In this document: in pieces, positions 54,833 through 61,363 of the stretch
Position numbering within the stretch: the stretch's first letter is position 1
Layout: each line of letters starts with the position of its first letter
NCBI GenBank assembly: GCA_045106935.1
Contig: JBGCFN010000052.1
Coordinates: 1 to 61,363 of the forward strand
Origin: UBA1858 sp045106935
GTDB taxonomy: Bacteria > Pseudomonadota > Gammaproteobacteria > UBA4575
Reading direction: 5' to 3'
DNA: 61,363 nt
Translations under genes and position numbers: made by a program
Notes under the pieces: model-generated
What the model was told of the DNA's origin: nothing
Seen by the model: only the letters and a program-made list of their open reading frames with translations
Database searches by the model: none

Positions 54833-55960
54833 GTGAGCAAAACAGTAGAACTAAGTCAGCAGCTGATACAAAAACCTTCCGTCACTCCCAAAGACGAAGG
54901 CTGCCTGGATTTACTCGCTGAACGATTATCTGCCAGTGGATTTGCAACCGAACATTTACCTTTTGAAGATGTCTCCAATGCTTGGATTCGCAAAGGCACC
55001 GAGGTGCCCTTATTTGTATTTGCTGGCCATACCGACGTTGTCCCTACTGGGCCTGAAGATCACTGGACTCATCCTCCCTTTGCCGCCACGATAATTGACG
55101 GTCAACTACACGGTCGCGGGTCTGCTGACATGAAAACCGGCATTGCAGCTATGGTGATTGCGGTTGAAGAATTCGTCAAAGAAACGCCTGATCATAAAGG
55201 CTCCATTGCCTTTTTGTTAACAAGCGATGAAGAAGGCCCTTCGATTAATGGGACGGTCAAAGTGGTTGAGCATCTACAAAACAATCAAGTCAATATTGAC
55301 TACTGTTTGGTTGGTGAGCCTTCCAGCACTAATATGGTGGGCGACGTTATCAAGAATGGTCGTCGTGGCTCGCTGTGTGCACACCTCAAGGTGATCGGCA
55401 AACAGGGGCATGTAGCCTATCCTCATCTTGCCAACAACCCAATTCATATTATTTCTGATTTGTTAGCAGAGCTAACCAATATTGAGTGGGACAAAGGAAA
55501 CGATCACTTCCCAGCGACTACTTTCCAAATTTCCAATATTCAATCTGGCACAGGTGCAGAAAATGTCATTCCTGCCACGGCAGAAGCCTCATTCAACTTG
55601 CGCTTTTCCACCGAAATTACTGCAGACGAAATTAAACAACGGATTGAACAAGTTATCCAAGACAAAAACATTCAACATGAACTGACTTGGCGACTATCAG
55701 GCCATCCTTTTTTAACACCTGAAGGCAAACTCGTAGACGCATGCCAACATGCAATTAAACATGTCACTGGCACGAACACGGAATTATCTACTGGCGGCGG
55801 CACATCAGATGGCCGCTTTATTGCCCCAACTGGTGCAGAAGTAGTAGAACTGGGCGTGACTAACGCGACAATTCATCAAATTGATGAACACACTGATATT
55901 GATCAACTGAATCAACTAAAGAATATTTACAAAGAAGTCATTAAGTCACTACTTAGCTAA
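54833..55960 (+). CDS. dapE: Succinyl-diaminopimelate desuccinylase
   Basis: Di-zinc M20 amidohydrolase that releases LL-diaminopimelate, precursor of lysine and of peptidoglycan cross-links. The 375-residue protein starts with GTG. Zinc ligands and catalytic residues are visible: His66 and Asp68 (FAGHTDVVP), Asp99 (GRGSADMKTG), Glu133/Glu134 (TSDEEGP), GEPSS, and the dimer-domain region RRGSLCAHLKV. The late STGGGTSDGRF is also typical. Converges with the EamA-like gene 36 bp away. Confidence 0.96.
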   Translation: MSKTVELSQQLIQKPSVTPKDEGCLDLLAERLSASGFATEHLPFEDVSNAWIRKGTEVPLFVFAGHTDVVPTGPEDHWTHPPFAATIIDGQLHGRGSADMKTGIAAMVIAVEEFVKETPDHKGSIAFLLTSDEEGPSINGTVKVVEHLQNNQVNIDYCLVGEPSSTNMVGDVIKNGRRGSLCAHLKVIGKQGHVAYPHLANNPIHIISDLLAELTNIEWDKGNDHFPATTFQISNIQSGTGAENVIPATAEASFNLRFSTEITADEIKQRIEQVIQDKNIQHELTWRLSGHPFLTPEGKLVDACQHAIKHVTGTNTELSTGGGTSDGRFIAPTGAEVVELGVTNATIHQIDEHTDIDQLNQLKNIYKEVIKSLLS

Positions 55961-55996
55961 CGCTATCCATTTCTTCGAAAGCAATCTTTTTACTGC

Positions 55997-56437
55997 TTAA
56001 GCATTTGCCACCAAAATTGCACCCGCCACGATTAATGCAGAGCCTGTTAACAATTTAATTGTATGAATATCTTTCCACTCACTGAATATTATCAAAGCCA
56101 GTAAAACGGCAACCAAGGTGTTCATATTGTACAGCGGGACCAGCTGAGAAATTGACACTTCAAAATTCAACAAAGTGTAAGCGACCAACCCAGTTGCAAT
56201 CCCCCATGTTAATCCAAACACACAGGCATAAAGACCTGATTTAATCGAGAAATCAAACGAATTATCAAACAGATAGAAACCTACACCAACAATAGCCACA
56301 CCCATTCCGGTTGCCACCAAATAGGCAGAAAGACTGATGCCAAGATTGGTGCTAATTTTTTGAAAAATCGCTGAGCCACCATAAATTAAAGCAGGCAACA
56401 AACCACCCAATAGCAAAGCTGTTGATTTTGACGTCAT
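55997..56437 (-). CDS. Half-size EamA/DMT-type membrane protein
   Basis: A 146-residue, very hydrophobic protein with about five membrane helices. The segment PLYNMNTLVAVLLALIIFSE, then LLTGSALIVAGAILVA, is characteristic of the second half of an EamA unit, so it is a single-repeat relative of the 10-helix drug/metabolite transporters and must act as a dimer or pair. AGGAGATCTT lies just before the ATG as ribosome site. No partner gene is next to it and the substrate is unknown. Confidence 0.75.
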   Translation of the reverse strand: MTSKSTALLLGGLLPALIYGGSAIFQKISTNLGISLSAYLVATGMGVAIVGVGFYLFDNSFDFSIKSGLYACVFGLTWGIATGLVAYTLLNFEVSISQLVPLYNMNTLVAVLLALIIFSEWKDIHTIKLLTGSALIVAGAILVANA

Positions 56438-56567
56438 TGTAAGATCTCCTCATTAATGTCTAATGAATGGTTAATGCGTTGTCACTGATAAGCGCAACAG
56501 CCATCAATTAAAAATAGTTTTTGTCTAAATTAATCTTTAATTTAACTCGCCATTTAATCATGAGCGG

Positions 56568-57341
56568 TTATTTGGTAATTGACATTGTGGGCTTGTAAAA
56601 ATCAATTGCATTCTTATATAAAACATTAATTGCGTGTTCTGGTGCGAATGTATCTACCACAAGCGCATAATCATCGTCACTGAATGGTCTCGCCGCACGT
56701 GTCGAGGGAAGATCTGTTCCAAACATCAATGAGTGCGGATTAGCAGAATACAATTCATTGAGAGTATTCTGGACATTAAAATCTACTCGGCCAAATCCCG
56801 ACGCCTTGATGCGAACTCCCTTTTCAGCAAGTTTTACAAGTGTTTTCATGCTCGCTTTTGATAAACCCAGATGATCTATGCTAACCGCAGGCAAATTCAC
56901 TAGCCTATGATAAAGATCATCAAGTTTCTTAGCATCGATGTACAACTCTACATGCCAGCCTACTACTTCATAGACGCGTTTAGCCATGCGATCAAGGTGC
57001 ACCAGCTCCTCAGAACCACCGCGTTTGAGATTAAACCGAATAGCACGAACACCAGCATGGTGGAGCATAAAAAGATCTTCATCTGAAACCGTGGCTGGCA
57101 ACTGAATGACACCGACATAAGATGGGCCGAGCTTCTTCAGTGCATCAATCAAATAGGACTGATCAAACGCCTGGAAAGAACCGGATACCACAACGCCCCC
57201 AAAGAGCGCGTATCCCTTCATGCGAGTTAAATAATCTTCACATGTGAATACGTCTGGTAGATAGCCATGATTGGATTCAAGCGGAAATCGGTTATCGATG
57301 ATATGTAGATGTGCATCAAAGAGCTTTAAGTTTTGAGTCAA
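56568..57341 (-). CDS. Amidohydrolase-family metal-dependent hydrolase
   Basis: A 257-residue TIM-barrel protein of the amidohydrolase 2 type (2-pyrone-4,6-dicarboxylate lactonase and decarboxylase relatives). The metal motif DAHLHI is at residues 9-14, the IDHLGLSK segment supplies a later His, and FGTDLPSTRA supplies the catalytic Asp. Translation must start at TTG (57339-57341), because the metal motif begins only nine residues in and the next Met is far downstream; an AAAAGG ribosome site supports it. The gene stands alone, so the substrate cannot be inferred. Confidence 0.82.
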   Translation of the reverse strand: MTQNLKLFDAHLHIIDNRFPLESNHGYLPDVFTCEDYLTRMKGYALFGGVVVSGSFQAFDQSYLIDALKKLGPSYVGVIQLPATVSDEDLFMLHHAGVRAIRFNLKRGGSEELVHLDRMAKRVYEVVGWHVELYIDAKKLDDLYHRLVNLPAVSIDHLGLSKASMKTLVKLAEKGVRIKASGFGRVDFNVQNTLNELYSANPHSLMFGTDLPSTRAARPFSDDDYALVVDTFAPEHAINVLYKNAIDFYKPTMSITK

Positions 57342-57405
57342 TACAATTACCTTTTATAACTTTAAAACCACCTATCACCGTTAGCCTGAAGCGCGTAAAT
57401 ATAAG

Positions 57406-57909
57406 TTAGTTCTGCTTCCTAAAATCTTTGTTAAACGATGTTTCATAGGTAGCAAATCCCATATTCGTTTCAGAGTAATAGTGCGAATTGTTAGCGCTAA
57501 GGGCTACTCTTAATGTCGTGCTTGCGTCAGCCGGCACGGTCAATTCAACGAACCATTGCTTACTAGCTAAGTCACGTGTCGTCAATTCAAAAGGCCCGCT
57601 TTCTTGACCATCACTGGTAACGAAACCAACTGCAGCTTGCTGCAATGAATTGTTAGCATTTAGCAAGAGGGTTTGCTTACCATCAGAATTAGCAATTGTA
57701 ATCGTTGATTTGAAGTTACCATTCTCCAAATCACATGCGCCGCTACTAAAACGGCAATTAGATTTAGCGATTAACTGATAAGTTTGTCCTGCAACAGCTT
57801 TTATTGGCTGCTCCTTAACGGTTAAATCAACCAAATAATAACTCGCAATTGCCAGAACAGGGGCAACAATCATTGCGGTTATGACATGTTTATTTTTAAA
57901 AAAACTCAT
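57406..57909 (-). CDS. Membrane-anchored protein of unknown function
   Basis: A 167-residue protein with one N-terminal membrane helix (about residues 8-28) and a predicted periplasmic beta-rich domain containing two Cys (CRFSSGAC) eight residues apart that could form a disulfide. I do not recognise the family. It is 64 bp upstream of the amidohydrolase on the same strand and may be co-transcribed. The real start could be the listed ATG; no ribosome site is obvious. Confidence 0.65.
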   Translation of the reverse strand: MSFFKNKHVITAMIVAPVLAIASYYLVDLTVKEQPIKAVAGQTYQLIAKSNCRFSSGACDLENGNFKSTITIANSDGKQTLLLNANNSLQQAAVGFVTSDGQESGPFELTTRDLASKQWFVELTVPADASTTLRVALSANNSHYYSETNMGFATYETSFNKDFRKQN

Positions 57910-58027
57910 TAGGCGCAGCGCTTATATCATTAGCGTTAACATACGCACCCTCCTTATCTATAGAAAGGTACGTGAATTAATCTTTATCTTTGCACCCTTG
58001 AGGCATCCTCATATGAATGCACCATAA

Positions 58028-59782
58028 TTAACTATCCGGCCTATTCATAAGTGATACCGCAGGGCCTTCTCCATGTGGCGCGCGAATGTAATCCACTAAA
58101 TCTTGCACTTTTTGTGGCGGTTCGGCCGTTAGCCTACACACAACAATAGCAACAATGAAGTTGACCAAAGCACCGACCGCACCAAAGGCATTGGGTTCAA
58201 TACTTAAAAACCAATTAGGACTCATGTCACCTAAAAACGCCGTGCTCTGAACAAACATAATACCTTTGTGTTGGAAGACGTAAAACAAAGTAACGCCGAT
58301 GCCCGACAACATGCCGGCAACTGCACCTGCGGTATTCATGCGCTTATAGAAAATACCTAACATTATGGCCGGGAAGATTGACGACGCCGCAAGCCCGAAG
58401 GCAAGCGCCACCGTTCCGGCAGCAAAATCGGGGGGATTAAAGCCTAAATAACCCGCCAATAACACAGTAAAGCCCATAGCTACCCGTGAAGCAATCAGCT
58501 CAGATTTCTCAGTGATTCTGGGCATAAAAATACCTTTAAGTAAATCATGAGAGATTGCAGATGAAATAGCGAGCAATAAGCCTGCCGCTGTGGATAAAGC
58601 TGCTGCTAAACCACCTGCTGCTACTAACGCGATTACCCAATTGGGTAAACCTGCAATTTCAGGATTTGCCAACACTAAGATATCGTTATCGATTTTCACC
58701 ATTTCATTGCTGTTTTTGTCAGCACTGTATTGGATTCTACCGTCGCCATTTTTATCTTCGTATTTCAACAGACCCGTGGTTTCCCAGTTTTTAAACCACT
58801 GTGGGCGCTGATCATATTCTAAGTAATTGCCTGGCGTTGGTTCAATAGTGCTCATTAGATTTAAACGAGCCATGCCACCCACTGCCGGCGCTGTGGTGTA
58901 TAAGATGGCAATAAACACTAATGCCCACCCAGCAGACTTTCGAGCATCTTTAACACTAGGTACGGTAAAGAAACGAATAATTACATGTGGCAAGCCTGCA
59001 GTACCAATCATTAGCGACAAGGTGTACACGAACATATTCAGAGTACTTCCTCGAGTTGATGTAGTGTACTCAGTAAAGCCGAGTTCAGTGACTACCTGAT
59101 TCAGTTTATCCAGCACATAAGTTCCATCTGACAATAGAGTACTTCCCAAACCTAACTGAGGAATTGGATTACCGGTTAATGACAGTGAAATAAAAATAGC
59201 TGGAATGGTATAGGCAAAAATCAATACGACATATTGGGCAATTTGCGTATAGGTAATACCCTTCATGCCACCCAATACAGCATAGACAAAGACGATAAAC
59301 ATGCCAGTAGTTAAACCAAATTCGTAAGTGGTTTCGAGGAAACGACTAAAGGCCACGCCAATCCCTTTCATCTGACCAATCACATAAGTAACCGATGCCA
59401 AAATTAAACAAATGACCGCAACGACTTTAGCGAAGTTGGAATAATATCTATCACCAATAAATTCTGGCACCGTGAATTTTCCAAACTTGCGTAAGTAAGG
59501 TGCTAGACACATTGCCAACAAGACATAACCACCTGTCCAACCCACTAAGAAAACTGAGCCTCCGTAGCCTTGATAAGAGAAGCCAATCAAGCCCGCCATA
59601 GAAATAAATGATGCGGCAGACATCCAATCTGCACCGGTTGCCATTCCATTTGCTACAGGATGGACACCACCACCGGCGACGTAGAATTCTTTAGTTGATC
59701 CTGCTCGCGCCCATATGGCAATGCCTATGTATAGTGCGAAGGTAAGGCCAACAACAATATAAGTTAACGTTTGGAGATCCAT
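58028..59782 (-). CDS. Sodium:solute symporter, VC_2705-like large subunit (ActP-related)
   Basis: A 584-residue LeuT-fold symporter with about 13 helices. EFYVAGGGVHPVANGMATGADWMSAASF is the sodium-site and first-helix region of the SSS family, and AALSTAAGLLLAISSAISHDL is the hallmark of the acetate/pyruvate-type clade. A soluble loop near residue 341 reads DKNGDGRIQ, matching the first nine positions of an EF-hand-like calcium loop. The adjacent 85-residue gene, ending two bases before the start, is the small subunit that pairs with this clade. Substrates of the family include short organic acids; here it is not determined. Confidence 0.9.
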   Translation of the reverse strand: MDLQTLTYIVVGLTFALYIGIAIWARAGSTKEFYVAGGGVHPVANGMATGADWMSAASFISMAGLIGFSYQGYGGSVFLVGWTGGYVLLAMCLAPYLRKFGKFTVPEFIGDRYYSNFAKVVAVICLILASVTYVIGQMKGIGVAFSRFLETTYEFGLTTGMFIVFVYAVLGGMKGITYTQIAQYVVLIFAYTIPAIFISLSLTGNPIPQLGLGSTLLSDGTYVLDKLNQVVTELGFTEYTTSTRGSTLNMFVYTLSLMIGTAGLPHVIIRFFTVPSVKDARKSAGWALVFIAILYTTAPAVGGMARLNLMSTIEPTPGNYLEYDQRPQWFKNWETTGLLKYEDKNGDGRIQYSADKNSNEMVKIDNDILVLANPEIAGLPNWVIALVAAGGLAAALSTAAGLLLAISSAISHDLLKGIFMPRITEKSELIASRVAMGFTVLLAGYLGFNPPDFAAGTVALAFGLAASSIFPAIMLGIFYKRMNTAGAVAGMLSGIGVTLFYVFQHKGIMFVQSTAFLGDMSPNWFLSIEPNAFGAVGALVNFIVAIVVCRLTAEPPQKVQDLVDYIRAPHGEGPAVSLMNRPDS

Positions 59783-59784
59783 GG

Positions 59785-60042
59785 CTAGTCATCTCCCTTT
59801 GCAAACTTGTCATCAAGGTCACTCATTGTTTTTGCGTAGTAAAAAATTATCACTACAAATAAGTAAATTGACCCTTGTTGAGCAATCCAAAAGCCCAATG
59901 GGTAACCGCCTAGGCGAAATTGGTTTAGAGTATCGACGAACACAATGCCACCTAAAAACGGCACTGCAAACCAAACCATCAAGAGCTTAACAATCAAACT
60001 TACATTGGCTTTCCAATATGCGTCAGCATTGTTGTTCTTCAT
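59785..60042 (-). CDS. Sodium:solute symporter small subunit (DUF4212)
   Basis: An 85-residue protein with two membrane helices (about 17-38 and 50-70). The pattern YWKANVSLIVKLLMVWF, GGYPLGFWIAQQGSIYLFV and the ending YYAKTMSDLD is that of the DUF4212 small subunit always found just upstream of VC_2705-type symporters. A very strong GGGAGGGG ribosome site precedes the ATG. It forms a two-gene operon with the large subunit. Confidence 0.92.
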   Translation of the reverse strand: MKNNNADAYWKANVSLIVKLLMVWFAVPFLGGIVFVDTLNQFRLGGYPLGFWIAQQGSIYLFVVIIFYYAKTMSDLDDKFAKGDD

Positions 60043-60127
60043 GACAACCCCTCCCGAATTTTATTATATTTTTTATATTATTTTTATTATTTGTGATACG
60101 AGTCTACCCCACATAGTCAGGATGAAA

Positions 60128-60143
60128 AAGGGGAAAGCCCCTT
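60128..60143 (-). terminator. Short Rho-independent terminator
   Basis: AAGGGG (60128-60133) and CCCCTT (60138-60143) form a 6-bp stem with a four-base loop; read on the minus strand it is followed by TTTTTC. It would end a transcript coming from the small minus-strand ORF at 60278-60451 and insulate the symporter operon. Confidence 0.55.
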
Positions 60144-60277
60144 GAACTAAAACTTTCTAAATGTTTATTATCGACTTAATAGTGGCGATTCAACGAGTTA
60201 GGAACTTCTCAATCATATTAGTTGAATATTAAATATATCAGCCATAGCAAAGCTAACAAATAGAATATAAAGAATCC

Positions 60278-60451
60278 CTAATATGATAAAGACTCATTTT
60301 CACGACTTCGCTTGTGAGCTAATTTCTTAAAATTAACAAAACCTGTTCGCCCCCATCTAACCCAAATTGAACCAGTGATTAATGCATTAATCACTAAATA
60401 CAAAAGAGCTGCAATGATGACGAATATAAAGATTATTTGTATATTTCCCAT
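60278..60451 (-). CDS. Possible 57-residue single-helix membrane protein
   Basis: An ATG-initiated frame of 57 codons. Residues 4-26 form one strongly hydrophobic helix (IQIIFIFVIIAALLYLVINA), followed by WVRWGRTGF and a basic, polar tail (KKLAHKRSRENESLSY), the usual look of a small bitopic protein with the tail in the cytoplasm. No good ribosome site is visible. A terminator-like hairpin lies downstream. Not recognised; could be a chance frame. Confidence 0.45.
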   Translation of the reverse strand: MGNIQIIFIFVIIAALLYLVINALITGSIWVRWGRTGFVNFKKLAHKRSRENESLSY

Positions 60452-60687
60452 AATATTTTAATTAGTTATTAGCAAGCACATATCTTGTGTCGCCACTCCG
60501 GCATAATAGAGGTCATCTATATTAATGACTTATAATATACTGTTAGCACGTAGTGATACCGTTCTGGATTTCTGCTTCTCATTTGAATTATTAAAGAAAA
60601 ATTCCAAGTACCTCACAAAAAATGCATCAATTTTCTCATAGCTTCGTATTTGTGAAATCAGAATCATCTGTTAGCTTGGGGGGATTG

Positions 60688-60840
60688 ATGATGGAATCTT
60701 CAAATAGAAAAGTCTATGCATACCAAAATTCGGGCAAGATCAGATTTATTAAATTTATTTCAGAAGGCATTAAGGCGATTGGCGAAGGAATCGAAAAACA
60801 GCATGATGAAGACTTAACGGTAAAGAAGAAATCTAAATAA
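60688..60840 (+). CDS. Small basic protein of unknown function
   Basis: A 50-residue frame starting at the ATG at 60688, chosen because GGGGGA lies four to six bases upstream; the frame is open 22 codons further but that part has no ribosome site. The product is hydrophilic with an amphipathic middle (FIKFISEGIKAIGEGIEK) and a Lys-rich end (KKKSK). No known family recognised. Confidence 0.5.
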   Translation: MMESSNRKVYAYQNSGKIRFIKFISEGIKAIGEGIEKQHDEDLTVKKKSK

Positions 60841-60880
60841 AAACACAAATATTTGCTCTACTAATAAGTTAAGCAATACC

Positions 60881-60912
60881 TGTCTGCTATCGGCTCAAAA
60901 GCGGACATTCAG
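60881..60912. repeat. 32-bp hairpin-like repeat, copy 1
   Basis: Copy 1 of a repeat that recurs at 61298-61329 with 27 of 32 positions identical. TGTCTGCT and AGCGGACA at its ends pair as an 8-bp stem with one G-T pair around an 11-base loop containing CGGCTCA. It overlaps the stop codon of the 60909-61283 gene. Confidence 0.7.
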
Positions 60913-61283
60913 CTTCCCTTGCACTTGGGAACCTGCCAGGTTTTATTCCAATCAACTTTATAAGAGCGAAGCTTGCCCAATAATTTAGGGTCTCGTAGAT
61001 TTATATATTCTTCTAGTTGGATATTATTAGATGATTGCAAATATTCGGCCATAAGCATCATTTGCTCATCAATTGCATGAGTTAACCTAGTTGACGCATT
61101 ATCATTACATCCTGCTATCAAGTCTGATTTTATTTTTTGATAAGTGTCCTTATGTGTAAAAGCCAGTTTGGCCTGCACGCCATCTATAGACTTTGCGGTT
61201 TGTTCAGAGGCAATTTTACCTCCAAGCCAAAAAGAAGTTACGAGCGAGATAAATATTAGAAAAATTATCGCAATTAATTTCAT
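60909..61283 (-). CDS. Membrane-anchored protein of unknown function flanked by repeats
   Basis: A 124-residue protein with one N-terminal hydrophobic segment (about residues 2-22, signal anchor or signal peptide) and a mostly helical, charged periplasmic part with two Cys (AGCND and PKCKGS) that may pair. I do not recognise the family. It is enclosed by two copies of a 32-bp hairpin repeat, one over its stop codon and one 14 bp upstream of its start, which suggests a unit acquired or copied as a block. Confidence 0.65.
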   Translation of the reverse strand: MKLIAIIFLIFISLVTSFWLGGKIASEQTAKSIDGVQAKLAFTHKDTYQKIKSDLIAGCNDNASTRLTHAIDEQMMLMAEYLQSSNNIQLEEYINLRDPKLLGKLRSYKVDWNKTWQVPKCKGS

Positions 61284-61297
61284 AGTTTATTTAGTCA

Positions 61298-61329
61298 TGT
61301 CTGTTTTCGGCTCAATAGCGGTCATTTAG
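61298..61329. repeat. 32-bp hairpin-like repeat, copy 2
   Basis: Copy 2 of the repeat at 60881-60912, same orientation, 417 bp away. It differs at five positions (7, 9, 19, 25 and 30 of the unit), and its stem is weaker than that of copy 1 because two changes fall in the arms. The central CGGCTCAA is unchanged. Confidence 0.7.
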
Positions 61330-61363
61330 TATCAATGCCTAATGAAGCGATAAGTTCATAATA

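Larger units (their letters stand above)
60043..60687. other. AT-rich stretch with one possible small gene
   Basis: These 645 bases contain a pure A/T run just upstream of the DUF4212 gene, a minus-strand terminator-like hairpin (60128-60143), a possible 57-residue membrane ORF (60278-60451) and a TATAAT at 60531-60536 without a clear -35. I see no other coding or RNA feature. Confidence 0.6.

Noticed and set aside
60861..60912. Integron attC site around copy 1 of the 32-bp repeat
   Set aside because: A GTTAAGC is present nearby, but there is no matching RYYYAAC arm, no extended imperfect palindrome and no integrase gene; ordinary repeat family is the safer reading.
1..61363. tRNA, rRNA, CRISPR array, insertion sequence or prophage
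   Set aside because: I scanned gaps and gene borders for T-loop-like sequences, spaced direct repeats, transposase motifs and integrases and found none I could support. Only the 32-bp repeat pair at the right end was found.

Overview
The window reads as chromosomal DNA of a gammaproteobacterium. It is AT-rich, uses the standard code, and keeps several gene orders typical of that class: parE-parC, xerD-dsbC, lptF-lptG divergent from pepA-holC-valS, yoaA-tsaB, pyrG-kdsA-eno-ftsB-ispD-ispF, accA-dnaE-rnhB, rpsB-tsf-pyrH-frr-uppS-cdsA-dxr-rseP-bamA-skp-lpxD-fabZ-lpxA, and map-glnD-dap. A low-GC, free-living, Gram-negative, probably aquatic organism is a reasonable inference. The sequence alone does not fix the genus. 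I saw no rRNA or tRNA genes, insertion sequences, prophage or CRISPR array.

Layout. Positions 1-10.2 kb hold topoisomerase IV (parE, start of parC), a solitary AddA/RecB-like helicase-nuclease, dsbC and xerD, an RDD membrane protein, and the LptFG pair of the lipopolysaccharide exporter. Positions 10.3-15.9 kb hold pepA-holC-valS and a LysE/RhtB exporter. Positions 16.0-17.8 kb hold a secreted animal-type heme peroxidase, closed by a strong terminator. Positions 17.8-21.2 kb hold a tightly overlapping minus-strand operon: yoaA, tsaB, a VOC-fold protein and a small secreted protein of unknown function. Positions 21.2-33.0 kb are a long minus-strand housekeeping run covering isoprenoid precursors, division, glycolysis, Kdo, CTP, tRNA lysidine, fatty acid and DNA synthesis.

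Positions 33.1-48.9 kb form the envelope-biogenesis supercluster. Almost all of it runs on the minus strand from rpsB to lpxA. The segment next to rnhB has been replaced by a plus-strand trio: a Gfo/Idh/MocA oxidoreductase, a DegT/DnrJ-type aminotransferase and lpxB. The first two match the GnnA/GnnB pair, which turns UDP-GlcNAc into UDP-GlcNAc3N. The organism is therefore predicted to make lipid A with 2,3-diamino-2,3-dideoxyglucose and amide-linked acyl chains. lpxB and lpxA converge and overlap by four bases. LpxA carries a Met at the acyl-ruler position, as in Pseudomonas aeruginosa, which suggests 3-hydroxy-C10 chains.

Positions 49-56 kb hold map, glnD and the succinylase branch of lysine/diaminopimelate synthesis (dapC, dapD, dapE, with a Spx/ArsC-like gene between). 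The right end (56-61.4 kb) is the accessory part: a half-size EamA-like membrane protein, a TTG-initiated amidohydrolase, a membrane-anchored unknown, a two-component sodium:solute symporter, very small ORFs, and a membrane-anchored unknown gene bracketed by two copies of a 32-bp hairpin-like repeat.

The strongest candidates for a second look are the inverted gnnA-gnnB-lpxB module with its small regulatory structures, the bacterial animal-type peroxidase, and the repeat-flanked gene at the right end. All functional calls come from reading motifs and gene order; no database search was run.
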